A stretch of DNA of 64,000 nucleotides. Source: Aureispira sp. CCB-QB1 (lineage in GTDB: Bacteria > Bacteroidota > Bacteroidia > Chitinophagales > Saprospiraceae). Position numbers and translations under genes: made by a program. The notes below the pieces were generated by a model, which saw nothing but the letters and a program-made list of their open reading frames with translations, was not told the origin of the DNA and searched no databases. Numbering within the stretch: position 1 is the first letter of the stretch; every line of letters starts with the position of its first letter. Positions 53,105 through 63,186 of this stretch are shown here, piece after piece. The stretch is taken from positions 62,001 through 126,000 of the forward strand of contig NZ_JHBV01000027.1 in the NCBI RefSeq assembly GCF_000724545.1. Reading direction: 5' to 3'.

Positions 53105-56100
53105 ATGAGGGGACGCTTGTTATTTAGTTTCTACTTACTAGTATGTTACATCTTGACGATTCAAGGACAGCACCCCTATGCCTGGAATTTAACCATAGAG
53201 GATGGATTACCTAGCTCAGAAGTATACGATTTGTACCAAGACACCAAGGGATATATATGGATAGGCACCAATAAAGGTTTGTGTAAGTATAATGGCAATA
53301 AGTTTTTTTATTACCAAAATAGTGAGGAATTAAGCGAGGCGGTATCGGGTATACAGGAGGACTCGATGGGGCGAATTTGGGTGCAAAATTTTAAGGATCA
53401 AATTTTTTATGTAGAAAATGATAGCTTACACTATTTTGAAATACCTTCCAAAATTACAGTTAAAGATTTTTTAGTAGGTACCACAGGCGAAATTTGGGTT
53501 ACGGATAAGAAACAAGATAGTCTGTACTGTTATAAACAAGATGGTCGATGGAAAAGTTGGCGTGTCTTTGCTGCTGATACTACGCTAGATAATGGATCCA
53601 AAGGAATCGTAAGCATAATAGAAGGTGCTAATAATATTATTTACCTTACTTCAAATTATGGTTTGTTTAAATGTGAGGATGATAAGGTGCATTTTATTAC
53701 CAATAAAAACTTTGCAAGGTCCTATGCCAATAGTCGAAAGATTCTTCCTGTTTATTTATTTAAGGACAATGAAAATTCTTTGTTTTTTCTTCAAAGCGAG
53801 AAAGGCAATGCCTACCAAATCAGTCAGTTGATAGGCGAAGATCAAGTCGGAATTGTTTGGAACTCTTTTAGAAGCGATTTTTATGACGCTAGAAACCATA
53901 CTTTAAGAGTGGACAATGAAAATACAATTTGGCAACTTACTTTAGATGCAGGTTTAGGACCTATTTTTAATTCAAGTGCAACCAGCAAAGCAGATTCTAC
54001 TTTGTTGCTATTTCCAAATGAAGGTATTTCAGACTTTGTGATAGATCGAGAGGGAAATTACTGGATCAGTAGTTTATCTAGAGGGGTGCATATTATTCCT
54101 AGTTTACAAATATATCAGTATACAACTCAAAACTCTATACTTGAATATGATGGTGTTGGAAAAATTGAAAAAAAGGATGATGAAACAATATTTATTGAAA
54201 CGGGAAAAGAAAAAATAGTATCGCTTAATGTAAAAGAGAATGTCATTGAGAATGAAATTATAATTCCTAAAGGAAGTTGCAATCAACTGCACTGGAGTCG
54301 AGGTATGTTGTTGGTCAATGGAAATATCTATCAAGAGATACATGTACCATCTGCCATACCTAGTAAAAAATATGAATTTACGCCTTTGGTTATCGCTATG
54401 CGAAATAGCTTTTTCTACAAAAAAAATAACATTGTTAACTTAACAGCAATAGGTAGTGCTATTAGTTCTTTGTCTCCCAATATAGGCTCCCGAAAGCTTG
54501 ACGAGGACTTATTTTCTTATATCAAGACACAAGAAGTAGCTAATTTCGATGTTATCAAATACAACAAATTATTGACCAAATTATCTAGTTTTTGTGGTAT
54601 TCCAGATGCTGTAAATAATCGAATTTTGATTGCTAGAGACGATAGCTTGATGTGTTATACTGAAGGTAGTCATCCTTTTGCTATTTTGGATGTAGAGGGA
54701 AATGCTATTAGAGGAATTTATATGGAAAGAGATCAGAAGAAAGGCATTATTTGGGTGTGTACGATTAATAGTGGAATTTATGGTTTGAATAAAGACTTAA
54801 AAATTCAGTATCATTTTTCTAGTAAAGATAATTTGATTAGTAATAAAATTAAAAAACTAAAAATAGACGGAGAGCATTTATGGTTGTTGTCTAATCAAGG
54901 GATTCAACGATTTACTCCTAAAAATGAAGAGAGCCGTATTTATACTGTCGCAGATGGTATTCCTACTCACGATATTCAAGACATAGCTGTTGTGGGAGAC
55001 CATGTGTGGTTGAGCACAGCCAAAGGTCTAGTCTCTTTTGATAAAAAATTACCAAGTCAAAACCTAGTCCCTCCCTCCATTTATCTTAAGCGAATTGCTA
55101 TTCATGATAAAGACACTGCTTTAGCGTCTCATTATCATTTGAATTACAAACAAAATAGTTTGACAATTTACTTAGAAGGAATCTCATATAAAAGTAGGGG
55201 AAACTTTAAGTATACCTATCGAATGTTAGGGATTGATAGTAGCTGGATTTCTCAACCTAGTACAATCAATGTGATGCGTTTTCCTCAATTAAATCCAGGC
55301 AATTATCTCTTCCAAGTAAAGGCAATCAATGAAGATGGAATCGCCAGTAATCGAACAATTGATGTGCAATTTGTGATCGATAAACCGTATTGGCAAATTT
55401 GGTGGGTGCAAGGGCTTTTTGGGTTGTCTATTGTCCTTGTAATTGTGGCTATTGTGTTGACTCGTTTTCGAAATAAGCAGCGGGAAGAACAGCAACAAAA
55501 TAAGATGAATTTGCTTCAAATGCAGGCTTTGCAATCACAAATGAACCCTCATTTTATTTTTAATATTTTAACTGCTGTTCAGAATTTATGGCTTCAGCAT
55601 AAAAATGAACTCGCAATGGATTTGCAATCTAATTTTGCAAAATTATTGCGTAAGATCTTTCAATATTCAAGCAAGAATGTTATTTCTATGGATCAAATCA
55701 AAGATTTCTTAGAAAATTACTTAAACCTTGAACAGATTCGTTTTGAGAATCAAGTGCAAATTGATTTCAAGATAGAAGAGGATTTGTTAGATGGCTATTT
55801 TATTCCTCCATTATTAATACAGCCTATAATAGAGAACAGCTTCAAGCATGGTCTATTTCACAAACCGACCGATAAACAGTTAAAAATATCCATTCAAAAA
55901 GAAGGAGCCTATGTTTACTGTTGTGTAGAAGACAATGGCATCGGTCGACCAGCAAAGACAGACATGGAAAATGTTAAACGTTCTTCTGGATTAAAAACGA
56001 CTCAAAAACGCTTGCTTATTCTCCAACAAGATGTCTTGAAGGTTCCTCATCCTTATAATAATTTGAAAATAACAGACTTAAAAACTGTAGATGGCAGTTC

Positions 56101-56152
56101 TAGAGGAACAAGAGTAGAGTTTTGGATTCCTTTTATTACATCTGATTTATGA
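53105..56152 (+). CDS. Propeller-type sensor histidine kinase (LytS-like kinase domain), first copy
   Basis: This 1015-residue protein has a signal peptide (~1-21). Two-component-regulator propeller repeats cover ~25-650 (TIEDGLPSSEVYDLYQDTKG, YIWIGTNKGLCKY, GNYWISSLSRGVH). A Y_Y_Y-type beta-sandwich (~665-765) and one membrane helix (~770-792) follow. The kinase has phospho-His816 in QMNPHFIFNIL, the N box IENSFKHGLFH, and DNGIGRP. It is a periplasmic ligand sensor coupled to a LytTR regulator. The stop overlaps the start of the second copy by 4 bp. Confidence 0.93.
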   Translation: MRGRLLFSFYLLVCYILTIQGQHPYAWNLTIEDGLPSSEVYDLYQDTKGYIWIGTNKGLCKYNGNKFFYYQNSEELSEAVSGIQEDSMGRIWVQNFKDQIFYVENDSLHYFEIPSKITVKDFLVGTTGEIWVTDKKQDSLYCYKQDGRWKSWRVFAADTTLDNGSKGIVSIIEGANNIIYLTSNYGLFKCEDDKVHFITNKNFARSYANSRKILPVYLFKDNENSLFFLQSEKGNAYQISQLIGEDQVGIVWNSFRSDFYDARNHTLRVDNENTIWQLTLDAGLGPIFNSSATSKADSTLLLFPNEGISDFVIDREGNYWISSLSRGVHIIPSLQIYQYTTQNSILEYDGVGKIEKKDDETIFIETGKEKIVSLNVKENVIENEIIIPKGSCNQLHWSRGMLLVNGNIYQEIHVPSAIPSKKYEFTPLVIAMRNSFFYKKNNIVNLTAIGSAISSLSPNIGSRKLDEDLFSYIKTQEVANFDVIKYNKLLTKLSSFCGIPDAVNNRILIARDDSLMCYTEGSHPFAILDVEGNAIRGIYMERDQKKGIIWVCTINSGIYGLNKDLKIQYHFSSKDNLISNKIKKLKIDGEHLWLLSNQGIQRFTPKNEESRIYTVADGIPTHDIQDIAVVGDHVWLSTAKGLVSFDKKLPSQNLVPPSIYLKRIAIHDKDTALASHYHLNYKQNSLTIYLEGISYKSRGNFKYTYRMLGIDSSWISQPSTINVMRFPQLNPGNYLFQVKAINEDGIASNRTIDVQFVIDKPYWQIWWVQGLFGLSIVLVIVAIVLTRFRNKQREEQQQNKMNLLQMQALQSQMNPHFIFNILTAVQNLWLQHKNELAMDLQSNFAKLLRKIFQYSSKNVISMDQIKDFLENYLNLEQIRFENQVQIDFKIEEDLLDGYFIPPLLIQPIIENSFKHGLFHKPTDKQLKISIQKEGAYVYCCVEDNGIGRPAKTDMENVKRSSGLKTTQKRLLILQQDVLKVPHPYNNLKITDLKTVDGSSRGTRVEFWIPFITSDL

Positions 56153-59100
56153 GATATTTACTTTGCATACTTATTACTTTTGCAAGCCTCTCTTTATTGG
56201 CACAACACCCTTATTTTTGGACGTTAACAACAGAAGATGGTTTGCCTAGTTTAGAAATATATGATTTATATGAAGGTAGTAAGGGGTATATATGGATGGG
56301 AACAGATAAAGGATTATGCAAGTATAATGGCAAAACTTTTTCTTATTACAAAAACAAAGACCAAAAAGGAGAGGCTTTATCAGGGATACAAGAAGATAAG
56401 AAGGGGAGAATATGGGTGCGTAACTTTAAGGAACAGGTGTTTTATGTCGAAAATGATAGCTTGCATCGTTTAAATAAAATAGACGAACTGCAACTGAATA
56501 ACTTAGGAGAGTTTATTATTAATCAAGATGCGGTCATTTATATTATGGATAAGAGTAAAAACTTAATCCATAAAATATGGGAATCCGAAAAAGATTGGCA
56601 AACTCAAACCTTTGATCTGAAAGACCCTAAATTAGGAGAAGATTTGTTATTACATCATATAGTAGAAGTCAATGGTGTTTTATACGTGCTTACCTTGTCG
56701 GGAATGTATTACTTGAGCGGAACAGAGTTAATTTTTATAGATGATAATAATCTACGTAAATACGATTTTTATAAGAGACCAGCGATTGAATATGGAGAAT
56801 TGATAAAAAGAGATTCGTCTTTAGTTATTTTACAAAGCGAATATAGAACGCTTAAATTCAATGAGCTTGTGTCGAATAAAATAAAAGAGATACAAGGCTG
56901 TAAAAATCAAAATTATCTAAAGGACAAGGAGATTATTTCTGCAAGATACCTTGCGGATAGTTCTTGCTGGATGTTGACTAAAAATGCAGGAGTTGTGGAG
57001 GTGTTGACTGCTCAAAACAATATGAAAAAAGAAGGAGCAATCCTATTTCCTAATGAAGGAATTTCTGACATTTTGATTGATCGAGAAGGGAATTATTGGG
57101 TGAGTAGTTTGGAAAATGGAGTACATATTATCCCAAAGCTAATGGTGTCTCAAACTCCGTCTAAGAAGTGGAATGTGATGGATGGAAAATTGGGCGTTAT
57201 GGCAGTTAAAGATACTACGCATTTTTTTTTAGCGACAAATGATAAACAAATATTGTTGTTGAATCATCAGCAAGAACTGGAACATACGTATCATATTTCT
57301 AGTATTGGATGCAGTAATTTATACTGGAATCAAAAAGAACTATGTGTTTCTGGGAATAGAATTCTTTATTTTTTTCAAGCATCAAGTGCTGATTACCATC
57401 GTATCTATCCCAAAATTCCTACCATTAAAAATACTTACATATACAATGAAAATATTCTAATTATTGCAACAGGAACGGCAGGATTGACGATGGTAATGAA
57501 TACTAGGGATACGGCAAGTTTAGATACTTTTCCCAACAATATATTCCCTTCCATTCCTACCAATCATTATTATAGATCTGGAATTATTAATAATGTATAT
57601 ATCAAAGGTGTCGGAGGAAGACGTTGCAATTGGGTGATTGGAGATGAAGCACATCGCCGATTTATCACGGCATATTTTGACACATTGATGTGTTATCCAG
57701 AGCAAGGGGAACAGTTTCCAATTCTAGACCAAGCAGGAAAAAGCATAAAAGGAACATTCTTAGAAAAAGGCAATAATAATTTAATTTGGATTTGTACTGT
57801 GGAGGAAGGTATTTATGCAATAGACGAAGATTTACAGGCTGTCTATCATTTTACAACCAAAGATGGATTAATCAATAATATGATTAAGAAATTAAGAGTG
57901 GCTAGAGATGGTACATTGTGGTTGTTGGGAAATGAAGGAGTGCAGTCGTTTCATCCAGAAACAAAAGAAAGTCATTGGTATACGCTTCAAGATGGATTGC
58001 CAACACATGAGATACGAGATATACTTTTATTAGATGAAAAAGTATGGTTAAGTACTGCCAAAGGCTTGGTGACTTTTGATCAGAATATGCCTAGTAAAAA
58101 TAGGGTAGAACCATTAATTTATATAAAAGGGGTGGCGATTCATGATAAAGATACTACTGTTCAAGAGCAATATAATTTGACTTATAATCAAGATAACATT
58201 ACGATTCAAGTGGAAGGATTAGCTTATCGGAGTAGAGGTGCTTTTCAATACAAATATAGAATGTTGGGAATTGATACTTTGTGGCGTTATCAAAATGGTC
58301 AAATAAATTTTATGCGTTTTCCGCAGTTACAGCCAGGTGCTTATCAATTTGAAGTTAAAGCAGTTAATGAGGATGGAATAGAGAGTGAAAAAATAGCAAG
58401 TATAGTATTTAATATAGCGCCTCCTTACTGGAAAACGTGGTGGTTTTTCTTGTTATTTATTTTTGGAATAGGTTTGATTCTCTTTAGTATTATTTGGAAT
58501 TATTGGAGTCGACTAAAGTTAGAAAATCAGAATAGCAATTTGAAGATGGAGGCATTGCAGTCTCAAATGAATCCGCATTTTATATTTAATGTGTTGACAG
58601 CCGTACAAAATCTATGGATGCAGCACAAGAATGAACTAGCAATGGATTTGCAGTCTAACTTTGCAAAGTTGCTGCGCAAGATTTTTCAATACTCAAGTAA
58701 GCGAGCTATTACGATTGAGCAAGTAGAAGAGTTTTTAGAAAACTATTTGAATTTGGAACAAATTCGCTTTGAAAATAAGGTAGATATTGATTTTAGAATA
58801 GAGGAGATACTGCTAGAAGATGACTACTATATTCCGCCTCTATTAATACAGCCAGTGATAGAGAATAGCTTCAAGCATGGTTTGTTCCACAAAAAGACGA
58901 ATCGCCACCTAACTATTGTATTAAAAGAAGCATTTCCATACCTTTATTGTTGTGTAGAAGATAATGGGGTCGGTCGTAAATTGCCTTTAAAGAGAAAGAA
59001 AGAAAGACGATCTTCAGGCTTAAGTACTACTCGCGAGCGATTGCTTATTTTGCAACAAAATATTATCAAGAAACCACACCCTCATCATAACTTAAAAATA

Positions 59101-59181
59101 ACTGATTTGAAAAACCCTGATGGTAGCCCCAAAGGAACTAGGGTAGAACTTTGGATTCCTTTTATTACCTCTAAAAACTAA
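56149..59181 (+). CDS. Propeller-type sensor histidine kinase, second copy
   Basis: This 1010-residue protein is a full-length paralogue of the gene before it. It has a signal peptide (~1-18), a propeller region (~22-645; TEDGLPSLEIYDLYEGSKG), a Y_Y_Y domain, a membrane helix (~765-788), phospho-His810 in QMNPHFIFNVL, and IENSFKHGLFH. The kinase halves are nearly identical between the copies, while the propeller faces have diverged. This fits duplication followed by a change in ligand. It overlaps the first copy by 4 bp and precedes the regulator by 11 bp. Confidence 0.93.
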   Translation: MRYLLCILITFASLSLLAQHPYFWTLTTEDGLPSLEIYDLYEGSKGYIWMGTDKGLCKYNGKTFSYYKNKDQKGEALSGIQEDKKGRIWVRNFKEQVFYVENDSLHRLNKIDELQLNNLGEFIINQDAVIYIMDKSKNLIHKIWESEKDWQTQTFDLKDPKLGEDLLLHHIVEVNGVLYVLTLSGMYYLSGTELIFIDDNNLRKYDFYKRPAIEYGELIKRDSSLVILQSEYRTLKFNELVSNKIKEIQGCKNQNYLKDKEIISARYLADSSCWMLTKNAGVVEVLTAQNNMKKEGAILFPNEGISDILIDREGNYWVSSLENGVHIIPKLMVSQTPSKKWNVMDGKLGVMAVKDTTHFFLATNDKQILLLNHQQELEHTYHISSIGCSNLYWNQKELCVSGNRILYFFQASSADYHRIYPKIPTIKNTYIYNENILIIATGTAGLTMVMNTRDTASLDTFPNNIFPSIPTNHYYRSGIINNVYIKGVGGRRCNWVIGDEAHRRFITAYFDTLMCYPEQGEQFPILDQAGKSIKGTFLEKGNNNLIWICTVEEGIYAIDEDLQAVYHFTTKDGLINNMIKKLRVARDGTLWLLGNEGVQSFHPETKESHWYTLQDGLPTHEIRDILLLDEKVWLSTAKGLVTFDQNMPSKNRVEPLIYIKGVAIHDKDTTVQEQYNLTYNQDNITIQVEGLAYRSRGAFQYKYRMLGIDTLWRYQNGQINFMRFPQLQPGAYQFEVKAVNEDGIESEKIASIVFNIAPPYWKTWWFFLLFIFGIGLILFSIIWNYWSRLKLENQNSNLKMEALQSQMNPHFIFNVLTAVQNLWMQHKNELAMDLQSNFAKLLRKIFQYSSKRAITIEQVEEFLENYLNLEQIRFENKVDIDFRIEEILLEDDYYIPPLLIQPVIENSFKHGLFHKKTNRHLTIVLKEAFPYLYCCVEDNGVGRKLPLKRKKERRSSGLSTTRERLLILQQNIIKKPHPHHNLKITDLKNPDGSPKGTRVELWIPFITSKN

Positions 59182-59192
59182 AATTATAAGAG

Positions 59193-59945
59193 ATGCAGAA
59201 AATTAGAGCTATTATTATTGAAGATGAACCACAAGCACGAGAAATGCTAACAACACTGTTGGAAGATTATTGTCAAGATGTCCATATTATTGGTACTGCA
59301 AGCAATGTACAAGATGGTGTTGCTGCTATCAAAAAATTAGTACCTGATTTGATCTTTTTAGATATAGAAATGCCCAATGAAAAAGGACTGGAATTGTTTA
59401 AATATTTTCCGAAAGTAGATTTTGATGTTATTTTTACAACAGCATATGATCAATATGCTATCAATGCTTTGCGCTTGTCGGCTTTAGATTACTTGTTGAA
59501 ACCCATTGATTTAAAGGATTTGAGAACCGCACTAAACGCTTTTAGAGAAAAGAAACATCAAACCTATATCAATCAAGCACTACGTTACCAATTTGCTGCT
59601 GAACAGCAGTCTTCTCAGTCCAAAAGAATTATTTTACCCAATGGAGAGGGCTATATATTTATTGATGTAGAGGATATTATGTACTGCCAAGCAGAAAAAA
59701 GTTATACTTCTTTTATAATGAAAGATGGCAACAAACATTGGGTTTCTAAAACAATAAAAGAATACTCTGATTTGTTGGAGGGATTTGGTTTTTTAAGGGT
59801 ACATCGATCTTCTTTAATTAACCCTAAATTTGTAACAAAATTAATTAAGACACGCCCAAGTTCTGTTATAATGAAAGATGGCGAGAGTATTACTATCTCT
59901 AAAAATAGACGAGATGAATTACTAGAAGATTTGTTGAATATTTAA
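59193..59945 (+). CDS. LytTR-family response regulator
   Basis: This 250-residue protein has a receiver domain (1-118) with IIEDEP, phospho-Asp57 in LIFLDIEMP and Lys in YLLKPID. A LytTR DNA-binding domain (~145-245) contains IDVEDIMYCQAEKSYT, FLRVHRSSLINPKFV and ITISKNRRDELLEDL. It is the only regulator in the operon, so both upstream kinases presumably phosphorylate it. Confidence 0.95.
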   Translation: MQKIRAIIIEDEPQAREMLTTLLEDYCQDVHIIGTASNVQDGVAAIKKLVPDLIFLDIEMPNEKGLELFKYFPKVDFDVIFTTAYDQYAINALRLSALDYLLKPIDLKDLRTALNAFREKKHQTYINQALRYQFAAEQQSSQSKRIILPNGEGYIFIDVEDIMYCQAEKSYTSFIMKDGNKHWVSKTIKEYSDLLEGFGFLRVHRSSLINPKFVTKLIKTRPSSVIMKDGESITISKNRRDELLEDLLNI

Positions 59946-60100
59946 AGCTATATATATAATTTTGCTTATTATTTTGATAATTACTTGGATATGGGGTTAA
60001 AGAGGTAAGGCATATTGATAACCAGTTTTAATAACTTGAATGGAGTTTTTCTGATGATCAATATGCTGTACTTTTATTAGATGGATAAGAAGCCAAATAG

Positions 60101-60994
60101 TTATCTCTTTTCTACAATAGGAATCCGTCGAAAATACTTCTTATTGTCTCTAAAGTAGAGATCAAAATTATTCTCCTCTTTAATATAATCTAATGTTATG
60201 TTGTTAAAATTGCGGGTAGAAAGGGTTACCTCTAGCTCTTTCCCATTTAATTTTTCTACTCGCATCAAAGTATATATCAAATCTGTGTTGGATTCAATAG
60301 TGAGCCCTGTAGGAGGTTGTTTGTAATAATAAAAAATCTTATCGTTAATCCACTTATAATTGTACCCTGCATTAGGTTTGATAGCTGTTGGTGTTTTTGA
60401 AGCACTTTTGGGGACTTTTAGAAACCCAAATTCTCCTTTTTGTACAAAAAATTGGAGGGACAGGGAGTCATTAGAGTTTTTATCCTCCCACAAGCCATAC
60501 AAACGAGCTGTTTGGCGTTCTTTGTTTAAATCTAAACGACGGTATCGAGCTTTTCTTTGTCCTATGTAGGGTTTGAAATTTGCTTTGTTTTTTACCAAAG
60601 AATCCAGTTTACTTTTTTCTATGTCAATATCGGATAAATGGACGAATAGTAAATCTTTAGAAATAGAATCTATTTGAAGAAATGTATAAGTGGGGGGATA
60701 TAAGGCAGCTTGCATTTTATTTTCAGAAGGAAATTTAGCATAAGCAAGGATATTATCATCCACCCACTGATAATTGTAGAGCTTGTCTCTAGTCAATTCT
60801 AGTGGTGCTAATAATTTAGATTGAGGAATTTTTAAAAATGCGAGTAGCTTATTCTCAAAGATGAATTGATAAGAAGTACTATTATTAGAGGCATCATCTT
60901 CCCAACGTCCCAAAAGCTCTGTTTGATACGATTGAGTCATACCCGTATTGATATACAAAAAAAATAACCCGAACAAAATGGAAGTTTTCAACAT
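60101..60994 (-). CDS. Exported two-repeat protein of unknown function
   Basis: This 297-residue protein has a signal peptide (~1-20). Two related ~130-residue units follow, ~24-155 and ~160-293. Each opens with LLGRWEDDASNNS or LYGLWEDKNSNDS. Each then has a lone-strand element (LAFLKIPQSK, FGFLKVPKSA), a YNYQWVDD or YNYKWIND core, and an end like RYRRL or YFRRI. The W-E-D-x-x-S-N opening resembles lipocalin-like stress domains, but I cannot assign it. It is monocistronic and converges with the LytTR operon. Confidence 0.75.
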   Translation of the reverse strand: MLKTSILFGLFFLYINTGMTQSYQTELLGRWEDDASNNSTSYQFIFENKLLAFLKIPQSKLLAPLELTRDKLYNYQWVDDNILAYAKFPSENKMQAALYPPTYTFLQIDSISKDLLFVHLSDIDIEKSKLDSLVKNKANFKPYIGQRKARYRRLDLNKERQTARLYGLWEDKNSNDSLSLQFFVQKGEFGFLKVPKSASKTPTAIKPNAGYNYKWINDKIFYYYKQPPTGLTIESNTDLIYTLMRVEKLNGKELEVTLSTRNFNNITLDYIKEENNFDLYFRDNKKYFRRIPIVEKR

Positions 60995-61394
60995 GGTAGT
61001 GATTTATATGTATTAAAAATGTGCTTTTTTTTCTTTTAGTAAAAAAGCAACGAACTGCTAAGTAGTTAATATAAGACCAATTTTTTTAACTGCCATTTTC
61101 CTGTATGTTTAATTGATAAAAAGTGAGCCGCTTTAGCAAAATAGAGGTAATTTAATGTTCGGTTTATTGAAGTATGCGTATTGAGAATAGTTTTATTCTA
61201 AATAAAGAGTTCGTTATGAAAATGCTATTTTATTTTATTTTTTTCTTGTTATCTTTACTCAATAGATGCTAAAAAATTGTTGATTTTTTGCTCACTTTCT
61301 TTATGCTTATGAAGTTTTGGTTACTTGATTGTATTATCACAAAAAAGAAATGCATTGATTCAGCAAATAATAAATAGCAGAAGAGTATTCTACA
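60995..61394. other. Intergenic region left of repeat copy C
   Basis: AT-rich spacer upstream of the two-repeat protein gene. I see nothing in it beyond the promoter region expected for that gene. Confidence 0.45.
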
Positions 61395-61571
61395 ATAGTT
61401 CGTTGGAAAACTTTATTAGTTTGATAATCAATAAGTTGTGAATTTGTTATATTTTTAGATAAAGTATTGATTGTCAAATTAATATAGATGTTGTTTTTTA
61501 TCTTTTTGGTAAAAAAGTAAACAACTAAGCGATAGCGATCTCACGACCGCAGGGAGCTAATCAACGAACTA
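61395..61571 (-). repeat. Dispersed palindromic repeat, copy C (reverse orientation)
   Basis: The ends are AGTTCGTTG (61399-61407) and CAACGAACT (61562-61570). Read in reverse it matches copy A, with CTTTTTGGTAAAAAAGTAAA and the inner TTTATTAGTTTGATAATCAA. It lacks the GCTTCGCTGCTACTGCGTGG segment, and the left hairpin text is different (GCGATAGCGATCTCACGACC), so the internal stem has diverged. Confidence 0.75.
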
Positions 61572-61625
61572 CTAATTCTAATAATACTGATATAGATTTT
61601 TTAACAATTAATAAAACTGAAAATT

Positions 61626-62243
61626 ATGTTACGCATATTGTATTTGGTCCTTTTGGCTTACACATTTGCTGCTTGTGGAGGAAATGAATCGTCAACTACA
61701 GCAGAAAACCATGAAGGACATGAGCACCACGATCACGATCATGCTGGTCACGATCATGACCACGACCATGCAGGGCATGACCACAACCATGACCACGATC
61801 AGCCAGAGGGTGATGGCATCCATTATGGTGCTGAAATTACACCTGAAGGAGGTGTGGCTTTGTCTGAAGTGTTGTCAAAGGTGAAAAATGAAGAAGGAGC
61901 TACAGAATTAGATTTGGGAGAAGGAAATACTGTAAAAGCGGTTGCTACAAAAGTAGAGGGGGTCGTATCTGAAGTTTGCAAAAAAGCTGGATGTTGGCTA
62001 AAATTGGCGACAGAGGACGGTCAAGAGATTTTTATTACCACCAACCATGAGTTTTTAGTACCTGTTGATATTGTGGGCAAAACAGTGGTGGTTGATGGAC
62101 AAGCTTACAAGTCTGTAACGACAGTAGATGAGTTGCGTCACTATGCTGAAGACGAAGGTCAATCGGCAGAAGAAATTGCAAAAATTACAGAGCCAATTAC
62201 AGAATATAAATTGTTGGCAAAAGGCTTGGTAATTAAGTCTTAG
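61626..62243 (+). CDS. His-rich lipoprotein with DUF4920 domain
   Basis: This 205-residue protein has a lipobox with Cys17 (FAAC). A ~35-residue His/Asp tract (~30-62), built from HDHDH and AGHDH units, looks like a metal-binding tail. A DUF4920 domain (~70-203) contains TKVEGVVSEVCKKAGCWLKL, a CxxxxGCW element, and ITTNHEFLVP and GKTVVVDGQAYK strands. DUF4920 proteins are OB-fold-like lipoproteins of unknown role. Periplasmic zinc or copper buffering is an inference from the His tract. A strong terminator follows. Confidence 0.85.
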   Translation: MLRILYLVLLAYTFAACGGNESSTTAENHEGHEHHDHDHAGHDHDHDHAGHDHNHDHDQPEGDGIHYGAEITPEGGVALSEVLSKVKNEEGATELDLGEGNTVKAVATKVEGVVSEVCKKAGCWLKLATEDGQEIFITTNHEFLVPVDIVGKTVVVDGQAYKSVTTVDELRHYAEDEGQSAEEIAKITEPITEYKLLAKGLVIKS

Positions 62244-62263
62244 GAAATGTTAAAATACTAAGA

Positions 62264-62299
62264 AGCACTAACATGATGCGTGTTAGTGCTCTGTTTTTT
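62264..62299 (+). terminator. Intrinsic terminator of the DUF4920 gene
   Basis: The 10-bp stem AGCACTAACA/TGTTAGTGCT is followed by CTGTTTTTT, 21 bp after the stop. Confidence 0.9.
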
Positions 62300-62452
62300 G
62301 AGGATGGGAAAGTTAGATTGTAGGCATAGCTTCCAATTGTTTTTTTAGTAAAGTAGGTGCTATTTTTTTCTGTCAAAGAAAGATTCTTGGAATGGTTGGA
62401 GGAGGCTTGATAAAAGTAATTTTAGATTTTTTTTAAAATAAATCTGAAAAAA

Positions 62453-62483
62453 TTTGCAACTTTTCAAATTATACGTATATTTG
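62453..62483 (+). promoter_or_regulatory. Promoter of the tRNA-Lys pair
   Basis: TTTG (62453-62456), exactly 19 nt, then TATATTTG (62476-62483). This is a perfect match to the Bacteroidota consensus TTTG-N19-TAnnTTTG, about 37 bp upstream of the first tRNA. Confidence 0.85.
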
Positions 62484-62520
62484 CAACCGCTTTAAGGGAA
62501 TAACATTCAAGCAAAAGGTA

Positions 62521-62593
62521 GATTCTGTAGCTCAGTTGGTAGAGCATTTGACTTTTAATCAAAGGGTCCTGGGTTCGAATCCCAGCAGGATCA
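62521..62593 (+). tRNA. tRNA-Lys (UUU), first copy
   Basis: A 73-nt cloverleaf: acceptor GATTCTG/CAGGATC with discriminator A, anticodon loop CTTTTAA and T-arm CTGGG-TTCGAAT-CCCAG. No CCA is encoded. Confidence 0.96.
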
Positions 62594-62642
62594 CAACTTA
62601 CTGAAAATAAATTTTTTGCTTGATATACGCTTAACGCAGGTA

Positions 62643-62715
62643 GATTCTGTAGCTCAGTTGGTAGAGCATTTGACTTTTAATCAAAGGGTCCTGGGTTCGA
62701 ATCCCAGCAGGATCA
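62643..62715 (+). tRNA. tRNA-Lys (UUU), second copy
   Basis: Identical to the first copy over all 73 nt. It starts 122 bp downstream and is preceded by the same AGGTA. It is probably transcribed with copy one. Confidence 0.96.
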
Positions 62716-62721
62716 CACATT

Positions 62722-62755
62722 AGCTTCTTTTGAACTTCAAAAGAAGCTTTTTTTA
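62722..62755 (+). terminator. Intrinsic terminator of the tRNA-Lys pair
   Basis: The 12-bp stem AGCTTCTTTTGA/TCAAAAGAAGCT is followed by TTTTTTA, 6 bp after the second tRNA. Confidence 0.92.
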
Positions 62756-63186
62756 TGCCCCAAAAGAAGCAGGTTAGTTCTAAAAAACCGTTAGAAGAAT
62801 ATTAATAATTGGTTAAAAAACTGGGACTTAGAGCATTGTCAGAAGCCAAACTTTACTTCAAATTATTTCTTGTTTGAGGGGCAGTTTAGAAATAAAAACA
62901 CAAGAGTTATATAACTTCGGTTGTTCTCAAAAACCTTGAAATTCTTTGTTTTAGCGCCTGTTTTTAGGGATAAATAAATATTTTACAGTCTAAACATCAA
63001 TGAGAGAGGATTTTATTATCTTTAGATTGTTATTTCAGAATAAAACAAACTATCTTTGTCAAACTTGAACAAATCTTGTTGATTTAAGGTATAATACTTG
63101 CTCATTCCTAGTTAGTTTTGTATTCTTATTGCAAAACTATCTTTTATATAATTTTCAAACAACCAATAATAATAAAGCCAATATCG
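62756..63186. other. Intergenic region before the TPR/PD40 gene
   Basis: A 431-bp AT-rich gap. I see no ORF, RNA or repeat copy. TATCTTTG at 63050-63057 fits a -7 box, but it lies ~130 bp from the next ATG. Confidence 0.35.
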
